Of a stretch of 5,459 nucleotides of DNA, positions 1-4,311 are shown one piece after another. Position 1 is the first letter of the stretch, and every line of letters starts with the position of its first letter. The position numbers and the translations under genes were made by a program. The notes beneath the pieces are model-generated. The model ran no database searches. It saw nothing but the letters and a program-made list of their open reading frames with translations, and was not told where the DNA came from. The stretch is from an uncultured Bacteroidales bacterium (lineage in GTDB: Bacteria > Bacteroidota > Bacteroidia > Bacteroidales > Paludibacteraceae), in the NCBI GenBank assembly GCA_934692905.1, contig CAKUUM010000064.1:1-5459 (forward strand), read 5' to 3'.

Positions 1-105
1 GCACTGCTGAATGCGGGAACGTTGCTGGTGTCGTGGGTGATACTGCTGGCACCTTCGGCGATTGTAACGAAAATTAGCCCTGCAAGGGTGATGCACTTTG
101 AGTAA
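1..105 (+). CDS. C-terminal fragment of an unidentified, probably membrane protein
   Basis: Frame 1 is open from the left edge to a TAA at 103-105, giving 34 visible residues that end in KISPARVMHFE. Residues 6-22 (GTLLVSWVILLAPSAIV) are strongly hydrophobic and look like a last transmembrane helix, followed by a short, positively charged tail. The stop lies 20 nt before the ATG of the GSCFA gene on the same strand, which fits cotranscription. The visible piece is too short to assign a family. It could be any polytopic inner-membrane protein. A chance open frame is possible, but the hydrophobic content and the operon-like spacing favour a real gene end. Confidence 0.6.
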   Translation, partial: ALLNAGTLLVSWVILLAPSAIVTKISPARVMHFE

Positions 106-125
106 CCGGTTATGAATGGCAAGTG

Positions 126-1052
126 ATGAAGTGGAGTACACCTGTATATATAGCGCCCTCGGAGTGGCATATCGGGTATGAGGACAAAGTGCTGATGCTC
201 GGTTCGTGTTTCGCGGACAATGTGGCGGCGAAGATGGGGGAATACTATTTCCAAGTGACGGCAAACCCATTCGGCACGCTATACAACCCAGTATCCATCG
301 CCAACGCGCTGATGCTGCATGAGGTGCCCGAGTTGGTGGAGTACGGCGGTTTGTGGCATTCGATGTACCACCATGGCGCGTGCTCCGCCGCGGACAAAGA
401 GACGGCTGCGGCACGGTGCGGAGAGAGTATCCGCGTGCTGCAAACGGCACTCCGCGAAGCCAACGTGGTGATTGTGACATTCGGCACGGCATGGGTGTAT
501 GAGCGGGACGGACAGGTGGTGGCTAACTGCCACAAGATGCCCGCAGACCGGTTTGCGCGCAGGCGTCTGGGTGTGGAAGAGGTGGTGTCGGTGTGGCTGC
601 CGATAGTGGAGGCGTATCCTGACAAGCGTTTTATCTTCACGGTGTCGCCTATCCGCCATATCAAGGACGGATTGCACGAGAACCAACTGAGCAAGGGCAC
701 GCTGCTCCTGGCGGTTGAGCAGATAGTGTCCGCCCATTCGGGCGGGGCAGGGAGAGCCTGCTATTTCCCCTCATATGAAATCATGGTGGACGAACTGCGC
801 GACTACCGTTTCTACGCCGACGACATGGTGCACCCTACACCGTTGGCAATCAACTATATATGGGAACGTTTCGTGGAGACATACATGACCCAGGATACGC
901 AACATGAGATGCGTGCGCTGCACCAACTCTACTGCGACAGACACCATACGCTGCTGCACCCCGAGAGTGCCGAGTCGGTGCGGTTTGTCCAGCGGCTGGA
1001 GGAGAAAAAGGCGGCACTTGGCGTGCGCTACCCGTGGGTATTGACGGACTAA
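126..1052 (+). CDS. GSCFA-domain protein (SGNH-hydrolase-like)
   Basis: The protein has 308 residues and belongs to the GSCFA family, named for the motif seen here at residues 26-30. The layout resembles SGNH/GDSL hydrolases: Ser27 in GSCFA would be the nucleophile, followed by ANPFGTLYNP (46-55), FGTAW (119-123), SPIRH (174-178), PSYEI (215-219), and a C-terminal DDMVHP block with Asp232/Asp233 and His236 in the place of the SGNH Asp-x-x-His pair. The substrate of the family is not established; an esterase or acetyl-hydrolase role is inference. There is no signal peptide or membrane segment, so it is probably cytoplasmic. A GTG at 123 is in frame immediately before the chosen ATG at 126; the ATG gives the usual family start (MKW-type followed by a beta strand leading into GSCFA). 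It sits 20 nt after the upstream gene and 12 nt before the CDF gene, probably in one operon. Confidence 0.92.
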   Translation: MKWSTPVYIAPSEWHIGYEDKVLMLGSCFADNVAAKMGEYYFQVTANPFGTLYNPVSIANALMLHEVPELVEYGGLWHSMYHHGACSAADKETAAARCGESIRVLQTALREANVVIVTFGTAWVYERDGQVVANCHKMPADRFARRRLGVEEVVSVWLPIVEAYPDKRFIFTVSPIRHIKDGLHENQLSKGTLLLAVEQIVSAHSGGAGRACYFPSYEIMVDELRDYRFYADDMVHPTPLAINYIWERFVETYMTQDTQHEMRALHQLYCDRHHTLLHPESAESVRFVQRLEEKKAALGVRYPWVLTD

Positions 1053-1064
1053 TGATTTGATATT

Positions 1065-2063
1065 ATGGCAGATACAATGGCGGAAACAGACAAGCAACGT
1101 GAGCGTAGCATCTACCGCGTCACCATTATGGGCGGCGTGGTGAATATGCTGCTGTTGGTGTTCAAGTTTCTGGCGGGTGTGCTGGGACATTCCGCGGCAA
1201 TGATTGCGGACGCGGTACATTCGCTCAGCGATTTCCTGACGGATATTGTGGTGCTGGTGTTCATCAAGATAAGCAACCGCCCTGCCGACCATGACCATGA
1301 CTACGGGCATGGCAAATACGAGACGCTGGCAACCCTGTGCATCGGGCTGGCGCTGCTGGCAGTCGGCGGCATGATAGCGGCGGACGGCGTGGAGAAGATT
1401 GTACGTGTGGCGCATGGGGAGCAGTTGCCCCAGCCCGGGTGGATTGCGTTCTGGGCAGCGGTGGTGAGCATTGTGCTCAAGGAAATCACGTATCAAATCA
1501 CGGCACGTACGGGCAAGAAAGTGCACTCGGACGCTGTGGTGGCGAACGCGTGGCACCACCGCTCCGATGCGTTTTCGTCAATAGGTACGGCTCTCGGTAT
1601 CGGCGGTGCCATACTGCTGGGGCAGAAATGGACTATCCTGGACCCGATAGCGGCATTGATTGTCAGCATCTTAATCATCGTGACGGCGGCGAAGTTGGTG
1701 TACGGTGCGGTGGGGGAGTTTCTGGAGAAAAGTCTGCCTGACGAAGTGGAAAAGCAAATCATCGACATCGTCAGCGAAGACACTGCGATGACTGAACTGC
1801 ACCATCTGCGGACCCGCAGCGTGGGCAACCACTACGCCATCGAGATGCATCTGCGTATGCCCGGCGACACGCCCCTGTATGTGGCGCATCAGCATGCCAC
1901 CGACCTCGAACGCCGCCTGAAAAAGCAGTTCGGCGAACAGACACACGTGGGCATACATATCGAGCCGGTTAAGGTGAACGGTGCCTATGCCGCGCCGAAG
2001 TGCAACGGTGCGCCCGTGATAATGTCAGACAACAAAAACGAAACTCAATATGTCAGCAATTAA
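1065..2063 (+). CDS. Cation diffusion facilitator (CDF) family metal exporter
   Basis: This 332-residue inner-membrane antiporter should export a divalent metal (Zn2+, possibly Fe2+ or others) in exchange for protons. Six transmembrane helices can be placed at roughly 17-38, 43-66, 88-108, 126-146, 161-185 and 191-212, followed by a cytoplasmic ferredoxin-like domain to about residue 303. The transport site is formed by His52/Asp56 in TM2 (HSLSD) and His164/Asp168 in TM5 (HHRSD). The TM2-TM3 loop DHDHDYGHGK matches the second metal site of E. coli FieF (Asp75, His78 and His82 aligning with D68, H71 and H75). The C-terminal domain is His-rich (H246, H247, H256, H262, H275, H294, H298), as expected for metal-driven dimerisation. 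FieF has Asp at the position of His52; the HxxxD/HxxxD pair is the arrangement of zinc-selective ZnT-type members, so zinc is the likeliest substrate. About 30 extra residues follow the fold, and the last 14 nt overlap the next gene. Confidence 0.95.
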   Translation: MADTMAETDKQRERSIYRVTIMGGVVNMLLLVFKFLAGVLGHSAAMIADAVHSLSDFLTDIVVLVFIKISNRPADHDHDYGHGKYETLATLCIGLALLAVGGMIAADGVEKIVRVAHGEQLPQPGWIAFWAAVVSIVLKEITYQITARTGKKVHSDAVVANAWHHRSDAFSSIGTALGIGGAILLGQKWTILDPIAALIVSILIIVTAAKLVYGAVGEFLEKSLPDEVEKQIIDIVSEDTAMTELHHLRTRSVGNHYAIEMHLRMPGDTPLYVAHQHATDLERRLKKQFGEQTHVGIHIEPVKVNGAYAAPKCNGAPVIMSDNKNETQYVSN

Positions 2064-2820
2064 ATGGATATTAGGCGGATTAGGATTCGCATTAGGTGGT
2101 CCGATAGGGGCATTGATAGGGGTGTTTGTCGCCTCTATCTTCGACGCGACAACCCCAGTCCTGAACGCGGGTAACGATGCGGAACCCTCTTCCACCTCAC
2201 GCGGGCGGGCATCGGCATGGCGCCGCACAGCCACGGTGGGGGATATACGTGTGTCTATCGTGGTGCTCATCGCCTGTGTGATGAAAGCAGATGGGCGTGT
2301 GCTGAAGTCCGAAGTGAACTATATCAAACCTTTCTTCGTGCGTAACTTCGGCGAAGACGGAGCCAAAGAGGCCCTACAACTGCTCAAACACCTATTGGAG
2401 CGCGACATTGACCCCATTGCCGTGTCCAGGCAAATCGCTCAGAACGTGAACTATTCCACACGGTTGGAGTTGCTGCACCTGTTGCTTGACGTGGCGAATG
2501 CCGACGGTGACGTATGCGATGCCGAACGGCAGGTGATAGAACTCATATCGGTTAATATGGGGATTGCGGACGCTGATTATCAGTCGCTTAATGCCATGTA
2601 CCGCAAGGCGAAAGACCCCAACTGGGCATATACCGTATTGGAGATTGAGGTCTCGGCGACCGATGACGAGGTGAAGCGTGCCTATCGCCGGATGGCCATG
2701 AAATACCACCCCGACAAGGTCGCAAACGCGGGCGAGGAGATACGCCAACAAGCCACGGAGAAATTCCGCACCATCAACAAGGCATACGAACACATCAAGA
2801 TTCTGCGCGGTATCAAATGA
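2050..2820 (+). CDS. TerB- and J-domain membrane-anchored co-chaperone (DjlA-like)
   Basis: The protein has 256 residues. Residues 5-32 form a glycine-rich hydrophobic segment (GGLGFALGGPIGALIG), a probable membrane anchor. A variable Ser/Arg-rich linker follows (about 40-62). Residues 65-185 form a helical TerB-like domain with two related acidic motifs, KADGRVLKSE (79-88) and ANADGDVCDAE (149-159), which may bind metal. The C-terminus from about 191 is a J domain with the essential HPD tripeptide at 220-222 (KYHPDK), so it should stimulate the ATPase of a DnaK-type Hsp70 at the membrane. The architecture matches DjlA of Proteobacteria (anchor, TerB, terminal J). It is too divergent and short to carry that symbol with certainty. 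The ATG at 2050 is preferred because it gives the canonical anchor. The start overlaps the end of the CDF gene by 14 nt, and the stop overlaps the rlmH start by 4 nt (ATGA), indicating translational coupling. Confidence 0.9.
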   Translation: MSAIKWILGGLGFALGGPIGALIGVFVASIFDATTPVLNAGNDAEPSSTSRGRASAWRRTATVGDIRVSIVVLIACVMKADGRVLKSEVNYIKPFFVRNFGEDGAKEALQLLKHLLERDIDPIAVSRQIAQNVNYSTRLELLHLLLDVANADGDVCDAERQVIELISVNMGIADADYQSLNAMYRKAKDPNWAYTVLEIEVSATDDEVKRAYRRMAMKYHPDKVANAGEEIRQQATEKFRTINKAYEHIKILRGIK

Positions 2821-3287
2821 AAATCACCCTGCTCGTGGTGGGCAAAACCACCGACCCGCATATCGAGGCACTGCTACAGGACTATATGCGCCGCTTGACG
2901 CACTATGTGCCTTTCAATCTGCAAGTTATCCCCGAACTGCGCAATACCAAATCGCTCACTTTCGAGCAGCAAAAGCAGGCAGAGGGCGAACTGATTCTGC
3001 GCGCAGCGGGGGCATCGGCCGACCTCATCCTGTTGGACGAGCACGGGCGCGAGTACCGCTCTGTGGAGTTTGCCGGCTATCTGCAGAAAAAGATGGCAGC
3101 GGGACGCGATGTGATGTTCGTGGTGGGCGGACCTTACGGTTTTTCCGAGGCTGTCTATGCCCGCGCCAACGGCAAGATATCGCTCAGCCAGATGACATTC
3201 TCCCACCAGATGATTCGCCTGATTTTCGTGGAGCAAATCTACCGCGCCATGACCATCTTGCGCGGCGAACCCTACCACCACGAGTAG
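2817..3287 (+). CDS. rlmH: 23S rRNA (pseudouridine1915-N3)-methyltransferase RlmH
   Basis: RlmH is a SPOUT-class, knotted SAM-dependent methyltransferase that methylates N3 of pseudouridine 1915 in helix 69 of 23S rRNA, acting on assembled 70S ribosomes as a homodimer. At 156 residues it is the usual full length. Visible signatures are the N-terminal strand MKITLLVVGK, LLDEHG (72-77), the SAM-binding knot loop FVVGGPYG (101-108), and the conserved C-terminal block from H130 through R134 to the terminal PYHHE, where the tail His residues and Tyr contact SAM and rRNA. It is the last gene of the plus-strand block. Its ATG overlaps the preceding stop in an ATGA junction, and a strong hairpin terminator begins 26 nt after its TAG. 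Nothing unusual is seen. Confidence 0.97.
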   Translation: MKITLLVVGKTTDPHIEALLQDYMRRLTHYVPFNLQVIPELRNTKSLTFEQQKQAEGELILRAAGASADLILLDEHGREYRSVEFAGYLQKKMAAGRDVMFVVGGPYGFSEAVYARANGKISLSQMTFSHQMIRLIFVEQIYRAMTILRGEPYHHE

Positions 3288-3313
3288 GCTGTACGATGGT
3301 TGGAGTGAGAAAA

Positions 3314-3342
3314 AAAGCGTCAGAGTTCGACTCTGACGCTTT
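3314..3342. terminator. Bidirectional intrinsic terminator between convergent units
   Basis: A perfect 13-bp inverted repeat (AAAGCGTCAGAGT at 3314-3326 and its complement at 3330-3342) encloses a 3-nt loop, TCG. On the plus strand the stem is followed by a T-rich run interrupted by one C (TTTCTTT). On the minus strand it is followed by an uninterrupted run of six T from the A-run at 3311-3316. It therefore fits a terminator for both rlmH and the chorismate mutase unit, with the stronger U-tract on the minus side. The final codons and stop of the chorismate mutase gene lie inside the stem. Confidence 0.92.
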
Positions 3343-3583
3343 CTTTGTGGAGGGCTTCGAAGATGGCGCGGACAAGGTCCTCGCTCAAGCCCTTGGAGAC
3401 TCCTAATTCCAAGTAGTGGTTCAGCACTTCCTGGTAACGCTGGGCTTGGATGACGGGCTCATCGTGCTCGCGCTTCCATTGCCCTATCTCGCGGGCAATG
3501 CCCACCCGCTGACTGATGAGCAGCAACAACTGCTCGTCCACAGCGTCAATCTCTTTTCGTAGTACGGTTAGGTCTTTGGTCAT
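3320..3583 (-). CDS. Chorismate mutase, short monofunctional AroQ type
   Basis: The 87-residue, all-helical AroQ-fold enzyme should convert chorismate to prephenate, the committed step to phenylalanine and tyrosine, in the cytoplasm as an intertwined dimer. Aligned by eye to E. coli CM, the chorismate-binding residues are kept: Arg9 (R11), Arg26 (R28), Lys37 (K39), Arg49 (R51) and Ser82 (S84). Differences are Gln46 for D48, Tyr50 for E52 and Glu86 for Q88; a QxxRW/Y motif with HxES near the end is, from memory, common in Bacteroidota CM domains, including those fused to DAHP synthase. There is no regulatory domain and no fusion. The stop falls four residues after Ser82, so helix 3 ends early, and the stop codon lies in the terminator stem. 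The start is 13 nt downstream of the lipoprotein stop, so the two are probably cotranscribed. An isochorismate-pyruvate lyase activity, as in PchB, cannot be excluded. Confidence 0.88.
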   Translation of the reverse strand: MTKDLTVLRKEIDAVDEQLLLLISQRVGIAREIGQWKREHDEPVIQAQRYQEVLNHYLELGVSKGLSEDLVRAIFEALHKESVRVEL

Positions 3584-3596
3584 AGTTGTTTACGTT

Positions 3597-4049
3597 TTAT
3601 TCTGTCTTCTTCTCTTTGTACGTATAGGTGACTGCTTCCGTCGGCTCGGACTCCCAGTTGTAGGATACCGTGATACTCAGAAAATCCATGTAATCAGGCA
3701 CAGTCATTGTGGTGCCGTCGCCATATTTGGTCTTGACATTCTTGTCGGCTTTGGCTGCGGCATCCAAGATGGTATTCTTGACCGTTGCCTCGCTGCTTTG
3801 GGCTTTGAAGATGAGAGCAGTGGTTCCTGTTGCAAATTCTACCGCACCGGCAGCCTTCATTTCAGACATGAAGATGGCTTCGACATCGCTCTTCAAGGTC
3901 ATGGCTTTCGAAAGGTTTTCCATACTGCCGCTCGTGCCAAAATCGGCAATTGCGCTTACGGAAACATCTTTTGAGACAGTCTCACCGCATCCGGTGAGAC
4001 CAAACAGTGCCACTGCTGCAGTGGCTACTGCAAAGAAAATCTTTTTCAT
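3597..4049 (-). CDS. Small putative lipoprotein of unknown function
   Basis: The 150-residue protein starts with a clear lipoprotein signal peptide: MKK, a hydrophobic core (4-18), then the lipobox LTGC with Cys21 as the lipidated residue. The mature protein would be about 130 residues. After Cys21 the sequence is GETVSKDV, with only scattered acidic residues, so there is no strong Bacteroidota surface-export signal; a periplasm-facing anchor is the likelier guess. Residues 45-105 look helical and Ala/Lys/Glu-rich, while 112-145 alternate in a beta-like way (YMDFLSITVSYNW, AVTYTY). No family is recognised. The single ATG at 4049 gives the signal peptide. It is preceded by a very AT-rich leader and the phased TTGC array, and followed after 13 nt by the chorismate mutase gene. 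No functional link between the two products is evident. Confidence 0.85.
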   Translation of the reverse strand: MKKIFFAVATAAVALFGLTGCGETVSKDVSVSAIADFGTSGSMENLSKAMTLKSDVEAIFMSEMKAAGAVEFATGTTALIFKAQSSEATVKNTILDAAAKADKNVKTKYGDGTTMTVPDYMDFLSITVSYNWESEPTEAVTYTYKEKKTE

Positions 4050-4112
4050 TGTTTTTGTATGAATTATTTGTTGGTTTATTTATTCTTTTTTATTACACAA
4101 CAATACCGCAAA
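4050..4112 (-). promoter_or_regulatory. AT-rich leader and probable promoter region of the lipoprotein/CM unit
   Basis: These 63 bp directly upstream of the lipoprotein ATG are far more AT-rich than the surrounding DNA, as is usual for Bacteroidota leaders, which lack Shine-Dalgarno sequences. The preceding gene, valS, ends 262 bp away, so an own promoter is likely. On the minus strand TATTGTTG (4105-4098) differs by one base from the Bacteroidota -7 consensus TAnnTTTG, but no TTTG is found at the expected -33 spacing. The promoter is therefore inferred from position and composition, not from a matched motif. Confidence 0.35.
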
Positions 4113-4189
4113 GGTTGCCTATCCCTTGCGTATGGGTTGCGTATCCCTTGCTGAATGGTTGCCTGAAAATTGCCGGTTGGTTGCTTAAC
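4113..4189. repeat. Seven 11-bp units with exactly phased TTGC cores
   Basis: TTGC occurs at 4115, 4126, 4137, 4148, 4159, 4170 and 4181, each exactly 11 bp after the previous one. The first units are the best conserved: GGTTGCCTATC, CCTTGCGTATG, GGTTGCGTATC and CCTTGCTGAAT. Later ones keep little besides TTGC (GGTTGCCTGAA, AATTGCCGGTT, GGTTGCTTAAC). At twice the period, GGTTGC recurs at 4113, 4135, 4157 and 4179, and the first two 22-bp units share 16 of 17 leading bases. G and C triplets alternate around the cores, so short hairpins with 8-nt loops are also possible. An 11-bp period is close to one helical turn and is not a multiple of three, which argues against coding. It lies just upstream of the lipoprotein leader, so an operator for a multimeric DNA-binding protein is plausible but unproven. 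Confidence 0.85.
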
Positions 4190-4200
4190 TATTTTAATTT

Positions 4201-4300
4201 GACGCGGGGGAGACGCGGTCGGCAGGCGACGATAACGACGTTGGATAGCTGTATCTAGCTGACGACGCGAGCCGCGTCGTCCCCCAAGCAGAGTCGCGTC
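4201..4300. repeat. GC-rich imperfect inverted repeat downstream of valS
   Basis: GGGGGA (4206-4211) and GACGCGG (4212-4218) pair with TCCCCC (4280-4285) and CCGCGTC (4272-4278), giving 13 base pairs with a single bulged G at 4279. An outer GACGC (4201-4205) also matches GCGTC (4296-4300). The roughly 100-bp element is bounded by near-matching ends like a small non-autonomous element, but no target duplication is visible. On the valS transcript it begins 12 nt after the stop codon and is not followed by a U-run, so it is not a standard terminator. GACG and CGTC are strongly over-represented in it. It could be a 3'-end RNA structure, a dispersed palindromic repeat or a protein-binding site. 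Confidence 0.7.
4261..4281. repeat. Perfect 9-bp palindromic hairpin nested in the inverted repeat
   Basis: GACGACGCG (4261-4269) and CGCGTCGTC (4273-4281) form a perfect 9-bp stem with a 3-nt loop, AGC. No T-run follows on either strand, so it is not a canonical intrinsic terminator. It uses 4273-4281, the same bases needed by the long-range pairing with 4206-4218, so the two structures exclude each other. As the last strong structure before the lipoprotein promoter region it may still stabilise or help end the valS transcript. Confidence 0.75.
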
Positions 4301-4311
4301 ACCCGCAATAC

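Noticed and set aside
112..126. Leader peptide starting at the ATG at 112
   Set aside because: It encodes only Met-Asn-Gly-Lys before a stop overlapping the GSCFA start; too short to distinguish from chance.
771..1559. 262-codon minus-strand open frame opposite the GSCFA and CDF genes
   Set aside because: It is a His/Arg-rich shadow crossing two well-supported conserved genes, with no recognisable domain.
3516..3974. 152-codon plus-strand open frame opposite the CM and lipoprotein genes
   Set aside because: It overlaps antisense both supported genes and their junction; the sense frames have family or signal-peptide evidence and this one has none.
4098..4112. Bacteroidota promoter pair TTTG and TAnnTTTG upstream of the lipoprotein gene
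   Set aside because: Near matches to both elements exist, but the only TTTG (4112-4109) is too close to TATTGTTG and no TAnnTTTG lies 19-21 bp beyond it.
4113..4189. CRISPR array
   Set aside because: Units are 11 or 22 bp with no unique spacers of about 30 bp and no cas genes nearby.
4007..4258. 83-codon plus-strand open frame with a hydrophobic start across the intergenic region
   Set aside because: It begins inside the antisense of the lipoprotein signal peptide and runs through the 11-bp array and palindrome; its hydrophobicity comes from the AT-rich leader, and it resembles no protein.
4195..4306. Transposition target-site duplication around the 100-bp inverted repeat
   Set aside because: The flanks TTAATTT and ACCCGC share no direct repeat, so a mobile origin cannot be supported from this copy alone.
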